Source: JBEKTY01 sp049515555
GTDB lineage: Bacteria > Planctomycetota > Planctomycetia > Pirellulales > Thermoguttaceae
Reading direction: 5' to 3'
NCBI GenBank assembly: GCA_049515555.1
Contig: JBEKTY010000252.1
Coordinates: forward strand, 1-8,922
DNA: 8,922 nucleotides
Shown: in pieces, positions 1 to 5,907 of the stretch
Numbering within the stretch: position 1 is the first letter of the stretch
Layout: each line of letters opens with the position of its first letter
Position numbers and translations under genes: made by a program
Notes under the pieces: model-generated
Database searches by the model: none
What the model saw: only the letters and a program-made list of their open reading frames with translations
Told to the model about the DNA's origin: nothing

Positions 1-146
1 AAGTAATAGGGCTCGTTGACCTCCGGCGCCGGCCAGGCCCCCTGCAGGAAAAAGACCGCGAAGACCAGGAGCGTTTCCAGGCAGGCCTGGCCACGGCCGC
101 CGATAGGGCCCTTCTCCTTCTCAGACGGCTCTTGCGACGGGCACAT
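1..146 (-). CDS. N-terminus of membrane protein (DUF6798-like), partial
   Basis: The gene is read from an ATG at 146 leftward, and 48 codons are visible before the window edge. The polar start (MCPSQEPSEKEKGPIGGRGQ) is followed by a hydrophobic stretch at about residues 24-37 (ETLLVFAVFFLQGAW), then PAPEVNEPYY. A short charged cytosolic tail, one membrane segment and a 'QGxWPxPxVNEPxY' motif are what I recall from large multi-spanning planctomycete proteins of unknown function (DUF6798 type). The body of the protein is outside the window, so this rests on 48 residues. There is no clear Shine-Dalgarno before the ATG; an in-frame TTG lies 5 codons upstream. I see no convincing promoter in the 168 bp separating it from the NYN gene. 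No function is proposed beyond membrane localisation. Confidence 0.6.
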   Translation of the reverse strand, partial: MCPSQEPSEKEKGPIGGRGQACLETLLVFAVFFLQGAWPAPEVNEPYY

Positions 147-314
147 GTTGATAGTGGGCAAGGCTGATTTCCGGATGTCTGAGCAAACAATTCCAATCGC
201 AAACCATTGCCAGCCGATTCGTCAATAACTAGTAATGTGTCCTCGGACTTGCCTGTCCCCGGATTTGCAAACGTCTTTTCCAGCCAACGAACCGGGGTCT
301 GTTGGGGCGGTGGG

Positions 315-968
315 CTACCAGGTGGCAGGTCTGTTTACGGTTCTGCCACCGCCCAGGTCGATGGAGGCCGGAAGCTGGGATTTGGCTAGGAGGTCCAACG
401 GAAGAGTCTTGTTTTTGTGGGCCTCGGCTCGCAATTCGAGGGCTGCCCCTCTGGTTTCGTTCTTCGCAGGGATGTACGCTACGATTTCTTTTTCCGGAAA
501 ACGATCCCTGACCATACGAACCGCAGGCACCAAATCAGAATCGCCGCTGACCAGAATCAGTCGATCACAAAGGTCTCGCTGGGCGTCGTCAAGCATCCAG
601 AGAGCGATGTTTACGTCTGTCCGCTTTTCTTCTTGCGTCGTGAAGACCCTTCGCCCGGGGTTAGGGCAGCCCGGCACCATGCACTTAATCTGTTTGGCCT
701 TGAACCTACCAAGAATCACATCCACGAGCGGTAGTGTCGTGAGCGCAAGCAGGTACGCCTCCTGGTTCGCCAAATGATTACCGCAGACCTTCGCCGTAAA
801 GTATCGAATCCTTTGGATTTGGTCGTGCTGCCGAAGGCGACAGAAGAACCGTTCAAGATTCAGCCACTTGTGGGGACCGCCCTTTAATGCGCCATAGTAG
901 AGGTTAAACCCATCAACGTACACTATCGCGCGCCTTGTTTGTGGTTGGGCGGCTTGGACCTGTGACAT
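315..968 (-). CDS. NYN (PIN-like) domain protein, putative ribonuclease
   Basis: This is a LabA/DUF88-type NYN domain, a PIN-like fold expected to cleave RNA with metal bound by clustered acidic residues. Counting from the longer ATG at 992, the visible motifs are VDGFNLYYG (D27, N30), EEKRTDVNIA (E121, D126, N128) and SGDSDLVPAV (D151, D153), which are the usual acidic positions. A CMVPGC pair (C104, C109) precedes the EEK motif, where relatives often carry a short cysteine pair. I chose the ATG at 968 (217 aa) because GAGGA lies 4 nt before it. The ATG at 992 (225 aa) has no Shine-Dalgarno and sits only 9 nt after a terminator-like T-tract. After the domain there is a 35-residue tail without recognisable features. 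The gene stands alone, with its own promoter and a structured leader. RNA target and role are unknown. Confidence 0.85.
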   Translation of the reverse strand: MSQVQAAQPQTRRAIVYVDGFNLYYGALKGGPHKWLNLERFFCRLRQHDQIQRIRYFTAKVCGNHLANQEAYLLALTTLPLVDVILGRFKAKQIKCMVPGCPNPGRRVFTTQEEKRTDVNIALWMLDDAQRDLCDRLILVSGDSDLVPAVRMVRDRFPEKEIVAYIPAKNETRGAALELRAEAHKNKTLPLDLLAKSQLPASIDLGGGRTVNRPATW

Positions 969-1000
969 GGCGTCCTCGCGCAAGTCATTCATGCCGGCGC

Positions 1001-1027
1001 AAAAAAGAGCCGGTCATATAGACCGGC
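1001..1027 (-). terminator. Intrinsic-terminator-like hairpin in NYN leader
   Basis: A perfect 7-bp inverted repeat, GCCGGTC (1009-1015) with GACCGGC (1021-1027), encloses the 5-nt loop 1016-1020. On the minus strand it is followed by TCTTTTTTG, a U-tract as in rho-independent terminators. It lies about 40 nt downstream of the candidate promoter at 1072-1099 and before the NYN start codons. It could therefore be an attenuator of the NYN gene, or the 3' end of a short RNA of about 65 nt. On the plus strand no T-tract follows. Confidence 0.55.
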
Positions 1028-1071
1028 CAACCACCCTAAACGGGCGGGGAGTCGTTATGCTTATACACCAA

Positions 1072-1099
1072 ATTATCGACTTCGCCCCACAATTGTCAA
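1072..1099 (-). promoter_or_regulatory. Sigma70-type promoter for NYN gene
   Basis: On the minus strand, TTGACA (1099-1094, 6/6) and GATAAT (1077-1072, 5/6) are separated by 16 bp. The predicted transcript start is near 1065. The -35 box lies inside a dyad, ATTGT-TG-ACAAT (1092-1103), that could serve as a repressor site; that part is speculative. Confidence 0.6.
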
Positions 1100-1297
1100 C
1101 AATCTGGCGCTCACGTCAAGCTGAACTTCTTGGGTTACGCTGTGCAAGACGCGCAACTCGTTACGTGCCTAAATGTTAAGTAAATAAGAGCGGCACGAAG
1201 AATCAGGTCCGCCACCCCGGAACCCATCGGCGGGTGTCGAGCGGTCTTCAGCTTCCGGTCGGGCGGAGGACGGGCGATATCGACTTGGGCTGGCAAC

Positions 1298-1876
1298 CTA
1301 CGTTGCGAAGCGCTCGGCGACGATCCGGCGGACCTCGGCCAGCCAGGCGGCCCGCTCGTCGGGCGTGCTGAGGATGATCGGCTCGAAGTTGCGGCGATAG
1401 AAATTCTCGACCCCGCAGAACCCGAAGACGCAGGTCTTCCACAGGTTCTCCAGCGGGTCGCCGAAGAGCCGCAGCTCGTCCTCCCGCGGCGTGTTCGAGG
1501 TAGTGAACACGACGGCCCTTTTCCCCGTCAGCCGGCCGATGACGCCTTGCGGGCCGAACTCGTAGGCCACCCCTTGCCGCAGAACGCGGTCCAGCCAGCC
1601 CTTGAGCACGGCGGGCGGCTGGGCCCACCAGTTGGGATGCACCACCACGTAGCCGTCGGCCTCGACCAGCTCGCGGCAGTGCCGCTCGAGGATCGGCTCC
1701 AGCTCGGCCCCCTTGGGAATCTCCTCGTCGCGGAGGATCGGGTCGAACCGCTCCTGGTACAGATCGTGATAGACCGTTGTGCAGCCGGCCGACCGCAGCG
1801 CGTCGATCGCCGTCTGGGCAATCGCATGGCAGAAGCTGCCCGCACGCTGATGGCCGAGGATCACGAGCACGTTCAT
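1298..1876 (-). CDS. Flavodoxin-fold NAD(P)H:quinone oxidoreductase
   Basis: The 192-aa protein fits the KefF/MdaB/NQO1-type family of flavin-dependent NAD(P)H oxidoreductases in length and motifs. These cytosolic enzymes usually reduce quinones by two electrons. Visible features are a hydrophobic first strand and loop, MNVLVILGHQRAGSF (residues 1-15, flavin-phosphate region); VVVHPNWWAQPPAVLKGWLDRVL (77-99), the strongest family signature; GVAYEFG (102-108); and TGKRAVVFTTSNTP (117-130), an active-site strand and loop. The ATG begins 4 nt after the phosphorylase stop codon, and GGTGAT (1885-1880) overlapping that stop can act as ribosome site, so the two genes are probably co-transcribed and translationally coupled. 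Substrate is not evident. A role in quinone detoxification or as a partner of glycogen metabolism is inference only. No terminator is visible after it. Confidence 0.88.
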   Translation of the reverse strand: MNVLVILGHQRAGSFCHAIAQTAIDALRSAGCTTVYHDLYQERFDPILRDEEIPKGAELEPILERHCRELVEADGYVVVHPNWWAQPPAVLKGWLDRVLRQGVAYEFGPQGVIGRLTGKRAVVFTTSNTPREDELRLFGDPLENLWKTCVFGFCGVENFYRRNFEPIILSTPDERAAWLAEVRRIVAERFAT

Positions 1877-1880
1877 CGCA

Positions 1881-4079
1881 TCACCGCACGGCCATGTCGC
1901 AGCTTACCCCGCCCGAGGCCGGCAAGTAGCATTGGCGGACGTAGTCGGCCACCATGCGGTCGGCGCTAAAGCGCCAGCCGAGCGAGCTGATGGAATTCAT
2001 CATCCGCCGGATCCAATGCCGCGGCAAGCCGTCGATGTCGCGATCGTAATAGAGCGGGATGACCTCGGTGGTCAGCACCTCGTGCAGCTCGGCGGCATCG
2101 CGGCCGTCGGTGATCCGCTCGTCGACGTGCTGCCGGCCCTTGCCGATGGCGAAGCCGTTGGAGCCGTCGTAGGCCTCGGCCCACCAGCCGTCGAGGATCG
2201 AGAGGTTCAGGGCCCCGTTGAGCACGGCCTTCTCGCCGCTGGTGCCCGAGGCCTCCAGCGGCCGGCGGGGATTATTCAGCCACACGTCGACGCCCTGGAT
2301 CAGGTGCCGGCAGACGTTGATGTCGTAGTCCTCGACGAACACGATGCGACCGGCGAAGCGCGGGTCGAAGCGGAGATTGGAGATCTTCTGGATCAACTGC
2401 TTGCCCGGCTCGTCGGCCGGATGCGCCTTGCCGGCGAAGATGAACTGCACCGGCCGCTGCGGGTCGTTGATTACGGCGGCCAGGCGGTCCGGGTTGGCCA
2501 GGATCAGGTCGGCCCGCTTATAAGTGGCGAACCGCCGGGCGAAGCCGATGGTGAGGATGTTGGGGTCCAGCACGCTGCGGGCGGCCTCGACCACCTCGTC
2601 GCTCTCGCCGCGGCGGCGGCACTGCCGGCTCAGCCGCCGGCGGACGAAGGCCAGCAACAGGTTCTTCAGCGCGTAGTGCGTCTCCCACAACTCGCCCGGA
2701 TCGACGGCGTAGATCCCCTGCCAGATTTCGGGATCGCTCAAGCGGGCCATCCAGCCGGGCTGGAAGTTGCGGTCGTAAAGCTGGAGCATCTGGTAGGCGA
2801 GCCAGGTGGGGATGTGCACGCCGTTGGTGATGTGGCCGATGGGGATTTCCTCTTCGGCCCGCCAGGGCCAGAGGTGCGCCCACATGCGGCGGGTGACCTG
2901 GCCGTGCAGGTTGCTCACGGCGTTGGCCCGCCGCGACAGCTTCAGGCCCAGCACGGTCATGCAGAAGGGCTCGTGCTCGTTCTGCGGCTCGACGCGGCCC
3001 AGGCCCATCAGTTGCTCGAAGGAGATCCCCAGCTCGTCGCGGAGCGGCCCCAGGTGCTCTTCGATCAGGTGGCGGTCGAAGCGGTCGTGGCCGGCGGGGA
3101 CGGGCGTGTGCGTGGTGAACACGGTGCGATGGGCCACCTCCCGCAAGGCCACCTCGAAGCTCATCCCGTCTTCCTTCATCCGCTGGCGGATGGCCTCCAG
3201 AGTGGCAAACGCGCTGTGTCCTTCGTTGAGGTGATAGACGCCGGGCGTCAGGCCCAGGGCTGCCATGGCCCGGATGCCCCCCACCCCCGCCACCAGCTCC
3301 TGCCGGATCCGCGTGCGGTTGTCGCCGCCGTACAGGCGGGCCGTCAGCTCGCGGTCTTCCGGGCCGTTGCTCGGCACGTCGCAATCGAGCAGGTACAGCC
3401 GCACCCGTCCAACGCGCATCAACCACACCTTGGCCAACAACTTGCCGGTGCGGGTCTCGATCTGGACCGTGATCGGTTTGCCCTCGCGGTCCCGGGCAGG
3501 CTCCATGGGCAGGTTCTCTACCTTCGTGTCCAGGTATTCCTCCTGCTGGTAGCCCTGCTGATCGAGATGCTGTTTGAAATAGCCCTGGTCGTAGAACAGG
3601 CCGCTGGCCACCAGCGGAACGCCCAGGGCGCTGGCGCTCTTGATGTGATCGCCCGACAGGACGCCCAGCCCGCCGGAATAAATGGGAACCGACTCGTGGA
3701 CGCCGAACTCGAGCGAGAAGTAGGCCACCGGCCGCGAGCCCAGCACCCCGGTATGGGTCCGACCCCAAGTTGGGGTCTCGGCCATGTACTCCTTCAGCCG
3801 CCGATAGGCCTGATTGATGCGGCTGAAGAGGACCAATTCGGCCGCCCGCAGCTCGAGCCGCTCCGGGGTGAACTCGGCCAACAGGGCAATCGGGTTATGG
3901 TCCAACTGCCGCCAGCGGATGGGGTCTAAATCCCGAAAAAGATTGATTACCTCGTGATTCCAGCTCCACCACAGGTTTCGGGCCAGTGCCATGCACTTGT
4001 CGTATTGCGTTTCCGCGGTCAGTCCGTACGACGACACCGGCTCGATCTCCCCGTCCGTAAGCGTTTCCAATTGACTCAT
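1881..4079 (-). CDS. glgP: Alpha-glucan (glycogen) phosphorylase, DUF3417 type
   Basis: A PLP-dependent GT35 phosphorylase that releases glucose-1-phosphate from alpha-1,4-glucans in the cytoplasm. The 732-aa product begins with a DUF3417-like region (about 12-115, with ALARNLWWSWN), followed by VAYFSLEFG (118-126) and SGGLGVLSGDH (135-145). Further on are HLNEGHSAF, FTTHTPVPAGHDRF, HITNGVHIPTW, ARRFATYKRADL and EASGTSGEKAVLNG. The lysine in GEK (about K617) is at the position of the PLP-binding lysine of classical phosphorylases. This arrangement and the short length mark the shorter branch (TIGR02094-like), not the muscle/E. coli type. I start it at the ATG at 4079: a purine-rich GGGAAAGAG lies upstream and an extended -10 promoter at 4123-4131 leaves a leader of about 37 nt. 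A longer frame opening at 4265 would begin upstream of that promoter. It is first in a unit with the oxidoreductase gene. Confidence 0.95.
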   Translation of the reverse strand: MSQLETLTDGEIEPVSSYGLTAETQYDKCMALARNLWWSWNHEVINLFRDLDPIRWRQLDHNPIALLAEFTPERLELRAAELVLFSRINQAYRRLKEYMAETPTWGRTHTGVLGSRPVAYFSLEFGVHESVPIYSGGLGVLSGDHIKSASALGVPLVASGLFYDQGYFKQHLDQQGYQQEEYLDTKVENLPMEPARDREGKPITVQIETRTGKLLAKVWLMRVGRVRLYLLDCDVPSNGPEDRELTARLYGGDNRTRIRQELVAGVGGIRAMAALGLTPGVYHLNEGHSAFATLEAIRQRMKEDGMSFEVALREVAHRTVFTTHTPVPAGHDRFDRHLIEEHLGPLRDELGISFEQLMGLGRVEPQNEHEPFCMTVLGLKLSRRANAVSNLHGQVTRRMWAHLWPWRAEEEIPIGHITNGVHIPTWLAYQMLQLYDRNFQPGWMARLSDPEIWQGIYAVDPGELWETHYALKNLLLAFVRRRLSRQCRRRGESDEVVEAARSVLDPNILTIGFARRFATYKRADLILANPDRLAAVINDPQRPVQFIFAGKAHPADEPGKQLIQKISNLRFDPRFAGRIVFVEDYDINVCRHLIQGVDVWLNNPRRPLEASGTSGEKAVLNGALNLSILDGWWAEAYDGSNGFAIGKGRQHVDERITDGRDAAELHEVLTTEVIPLYYDRDIDGLPRHWIRRMMNSISSLGWRFSADRMVADYVRQCYLPASGGVSCDMAVR

Positions 4080-4122
4080 AGCCGCACGCTCTTTCCCAGA
4101 GGCCTGATCGGCAAAAGATGGG

Positions 4123-4131
4123 ATTATAGCA
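4123..4131 (-). promoter_or_regulatory. Extended -10 promoter for glgP
   Basis: On the minus strand the sequence reads TGCTATAAT, a perfect -10 hexamer (4128-4123) with the TGN extension. No good -35 box lies 16-18 bp upstream, which is normal for extended -10 promoters. The predicted start near 4116 lies about 37 nt before the glgP ATG at 4079. Confidence 0.5.
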
Positions 4132-4163
4132 GCCCGCTGGCCGCGAAGCGACCCCATTGCGGG

Positions 4164-4192
4164 TTGCAAGACCTGCGCCTCTGGCGTATCAT
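4164..4192 (+). promoter_or_regulatory. Candidate promoter for cysC
   Basis: TTGCAA (4164-4169, 4/6) and TATCAT (4187-4192, 5/6) are separated by 17 bp. The predicted start near 4199 gives a leader of about 87 nt before cysC. With the glgP promoter on the opposite strand it forms a divergent promoter region. Confidence 0.4.
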
Positions 4193-4285
4193 GCCCACTT
4201 CCGTGTGGCTTGGTCATTTCTATTCTGCCCTGACCAAACTTGTCCAGGCCGCCCCGTCGAGCCAACTTTCAGGGAGATTTCTACC

Positions 4286-4945
4286 ATGTCGGACCCCTCG
4301 AACGTTCAAGTTCATTGGCACGAGCATGCCGTCGGCCGCTCGGAGCGCCAGGAGCGCAACGGTCACGCCGGCTGCGTGCTCTGGCTGACAGGTCTGAGCG
4401 CCTGCGGCAAGAGCACCGTGGCCAACCTGGTCGATCACAAGCTCTGGTCGGCAGGGGTCCACAGTTTCGTGCTGGACGGCGATAACATCCGCCACGGCCT
4501 GAACGCCGCCCCCGCCATGCTCAAGGAGCGGCATGGCGAGGAGTTCGCCAAGCGGTTCGGGCTGGGGTTCTCGGCCCAGGATCGGGAGGAGAACATCCGC
4601 CGCATCGGGGCGGTGGCCAAGCTGTTCAGCGAGGCCGGGATCATCGCCATCACGGCGTTCATTAGCCCCTATCGGGCGGACCGCGGGCGGGTCCGGGCTA
4701 CCCTCGCCCCCGGCGACTTCATCGAAATCTTCGTAGATGCACCCATTGATGTCTGCGAGGTCCGTGATCCGAAGGGGCTGTACAAGAAAGCCCGTGCCGG
4801 CGAGTTGAAAGGCTTCACCGGCATCGATGATCCCTACGAAGCCCCCGACCGGCCGGAACTGGTCCTCGACGCCGGCCGCAAGCCGGCTGACCGCCTGGCC
4901 GACGAGGTGATCGACTATCTGCGGGCGGCCGGAAAAATCCGCTAG
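4286..4945 (+). CDS. cysC: Adenylyl-sulfate (APS) kinase
   Basis: This enzyme phosphorylates adenosine 5'-phosphosulfate to PAPS with ATP, a step in sulfate activation in the cytoplasm. The 219-aa protein shows a P-loop GLSACGKST (36-44), the APS-site motif LDGDNIRHGLN (63-73), DREENIRRIGAVAKLF (99-114), AFISPYRADR (124-133) and DPKGLYKKARAGELKGFTGIDDPYE across 161-185. The serine in ISPYR corresponds to the phospho-serine position described in E. coli. Compared with the common form, where HGLN is followed almost at once by LGFS, there are about 17 extra residues (74-91, AAPAMLKERHGEEFAKRF); I recall this variant from other bacteria. The start at 4286 is supported by AGGGAG (4271-4276) 9 nt upstream. 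No ATP sulfurylase gene (cysD/cysN/sat) is in the window. A REP-like element begins directly after the TAG stop. Confidence 0.96.
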   Translation: MSDPSNVQVHWHEHAVGRSERQERNGHAGCVLWLTGLSACGKSTVANLVDHKLWSAGVHSFVLDGDNIRHGLNAAPAMLKERHGEEFAKRFGLGFSAQDREENIRRIGAVAKLFSEAGIIAITAFISPYRADRGRVRATLAPGDFIEIFVDAPIDVCEVRDPKGLYKKARAGELKGFTGIDDPYEAPDRPELVLDAGRKPADRLADEVIDYLRAAGKIR

Positions 4946-4946
4946 C

Positions 4947-5058
4947 CCGGATTATTCACCGAGGTTCGTAGTGACCCGATTTATCGGGTCTGGAGAGTGT
5001 GAACAGGTCGTGGACCGCATGAATGCGGTCACTACGAACGATCGGTGAATAATTCCGG
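4947..5058. repeat. REP/BIME-like pair of inverted hairpin units
   Basis: Two copies of one unit face each other. The left arm (4947-4976) and right arm (5027-5058) are about 30-bp near-perfect inverted repeats (CCGG-ATTATTCACCGA...TTCGTAGTGACC). Each unit ends in an 8-bp hairpin: GACCCGAT-TT-ATCGGGTC (4973-4990) and GACCGCAT-GA-ATGCGGTC (5013-5030). The stems differ between copies at paired positions on both sides (CG versus GC), so pairing is conserved while sequence is not. Each hairpin is preceded by GTAG, a tetranucleotide typical of REP sequences mobilised by RAYT transposases. Placed 1-2 nt after the cysC stop, it may also protect or end the cysC mRNA. Confidence 0.75.
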
Positions 5059-5124
5059 CCAGCGGGCCTGCCCATATTAGCGAGCCTGCCTGCCTTAGCC
5101 ATCAAGCCTGCTTCACCACCGCGG

Positions 5125-5175
5125 TGAACTCGGTGGGATCGGGCCCGGGGCAGGCTGAACTCGGCGGGGTCGGGC
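5125..5175. repeat. Two imperfect 20-bp direct repeats
   Basis: TGAACTCGGTGGGATCGGGC (5125-5144) and TGAACTCGGCGGGGTCGGGC (5156-5175) differ at 2 of 20 positions with a 31-bp period. They lie in the non-coding stretch 5059-5219, where I see no gene or other signal. They may be a decayed repeat; no function is evident. Confidence 0.5.
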
Positions 5176-5219
5176 GGCGTGCAAACCGTGCAGAAAATAG
5201 AAACCCGGTCTTTTCGAGA

Positions 5220-5249
5220 TTGACAGGTTCGCCGCCCGCGGGCTAAATT
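5220..5249 (+). promoter_or_regulatory. Candidate promoter for BON-like gene
   Basis: TTGACA (5220-5225, 6/6) and TAAATT (5244-5249, 4/6) are separated by 18 bp. The predicted start near 5256 gives a leader of about 165 nt before the ATG at 5422. Confidence 0.45.
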
Positions 5250-5381
5250 AGAGCTTGCCACAGCAGACTTCCTGCGCGACCGGGCATACCGCTCGCCGTG
5301 CCGGGGGTTGCCGCGGTCGGTCTGCCTCCCGGCCCAGCGGGGAAGCGGATCGAAACCCATCCTCGTGGAAGTGCCAAGGAG

Positions 5382-5404
5382 CCACCGGACCGTGGGTCCG
5401 GCGG
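5382..5404 (+). promoter_or_regulatory. Leader hairpin just upstream of ribosome site
   Basis: CCGGACC (5385-5391) pairs with GGTCCGG (5395-5401) around a GTG loop, and two more C-G pairs follow beyond one mismatch. It ends 6 nt before the AGGAGG ribosome site (5411-5416) of the BON-like gene. No T-tract follows, so it is not a terminator. It may keep the ribosome site exposed or affect initiation; this is inference. Confidence 0.35.
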
Positions 5405-5421
5405 CAGACGAGGAGGAGCCC

Positions 5422-5703
5422 ATGGAAGAGGAACTGGCAGGGCCGGTGCGCCCGGTCTCGCCTCAACTCCTGGCGGTCGTGCCGGAGACCTTGTCCGAGG
5501 CGGAGCGGTTGGCGGAGTCGATCGAGCGGGCCGTCCATCAGGAGACGGGTGGTCAGGTCCACAATCTCTCCGTCGAGGTGCACCACGACGGCATTCTCTT
5601 GCGCGGATCGTGCAACAGCTTCTATTGCAAGCAATTGGCCCAGCACGCCGCCATGGCCGTCCCCGGCAGGACCCAACTGACCAATTGCATCGAAGTCGAG
5701 TGA
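5422..5703 (+). CDS. Small BON-domain-like protein
   Basis: The 93-aa product has no signal peptide or membrane segment. After a charged, proline-containing start (MEEELAGPVRPVSP) there is a helix (about 22-41, ETLSEAERLAESIERAVHQE), then beta-strand-like segments VHNLSVEVHHDGILLRGSC (46-64), a helix YCKQLAQHAAMAV (68-80), and TQLTNCIEVE at the end. The alpha-beta-beta-alpha-beta order and the 'V..DG.ILLRG.....Y.KQLAQ' pattern resemble BON domains as found in many small planctomycete proteins; a specific partner is not known. The ATG at 5422 is chosen because AGGAGG lies 5 nt upstream; an in-frame ATG at 5308 would add 38 residues of poor-quality sequence without a ribosome site. Three cysteines (64, 69, 89) are unusual for a protein this small. 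Transcription probably starts at the promoter at 5220. Confidence 0.65.
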   Translation: MEEELAGPVRPVSPQLLAVVPETLSEAERLAESIERAVHQETGGQVHNLSVEVHHDGILLRGSCNSFYCKQLAQHAAMAVPGRTQLTNCIEVE

Positions 5704-5744
5704 GCGGGCCGGCGCGGGCAGTCCATGCTGCGAACGGGTTCGGC

Positions 5745-5862
5745 GCGGGTCTCCCGACCCCGCCGCGGCCCGATCGAAGGTCGCCCGAGCCCTGGAGACC
5801 TCCGCTCGGGCGGTGTGGCTCGGTCAGAGACCGGCCACAACGCGGAGACCGGCCACAACGCG
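5745..5862. repeat. Nested palindrome plus 18-bp tandem duplication
   Basis: In the gap between two convergent genes, an inner perfect 9-bp stem, CGCCCGAGC (5782-5790) with GCTCGGGCG (5804-5812), encloses a 13-nt loop that is itself partly palindromic. An outer pair, GGTCTCCCGACC (5748-5759) with GGTCAGAGACC (5822-5832), pairs with one bulge. Starting within the right outer arm, GAGACCGGCCACAACGCG occurs twice in tandem without change (5827-5844, 5845-5862). The structure could end transcription in both directions or be a dispersed repeat. Only this copy is in the window. Confidence 0.6.
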
Positions 5863-5907
5863 GGAGTGTGGCGTGCTACCTTTGCCGTGAACGGTTGCCC
5901 CGCCGCG

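Larger units (their letters stand above)
993..1297. other. Intergenic region upstream of NYN gene
   Basis: This 305-bp stretch lies between two minus-strand genes. The right part (about 1104-1297) follows the oxidoreductase gene, and I see no T-tract terminator or gene in it. The left part holds the NYN promoter and a leader of about 65-100 nt with a terminator-like hairpin, listed separately. A 70-codon plus-strand reading frame spanning 967-1179 has no ribosome site or recognisable motif and is not called. Confidence 0.6.

Noticed and set aside
257..297. CCCCGG/CCGGGG inverted pair after the NYN stop as a terminator
   Set aside because: It is only a 6-bp stem with a 29-nt loop and no T-tract.
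1036..1068. Possible 10-codon leader peptide (GTG start) in the NYN leader
   Set aside because: The GTG at 1068 lies upstream of the transcript start predicted near 1065, so it would not be in the mRNA.
967..1179. A 70-codon plus-strand frame across the NYN leader
   Set aside because: It has no ribosome site or motif, and it overlaps the promoter and terminator-like hairpin of the minus-strand gene.
1932..3929. A 665-codon plus-strand reading frame antisense to glgP
   Set aside because: The minus strand encodes a full glycogen phosphorylase with clear motifs. The antisense frame has no recognisable domain and is the usual by-product of GC-rich codon use.
4946..5862. CRISPR array in the repeat-rich intergenic stretches
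   Set aside because: The repeats are inverted or tandem without regular unique spacers, and no cas genes are present.
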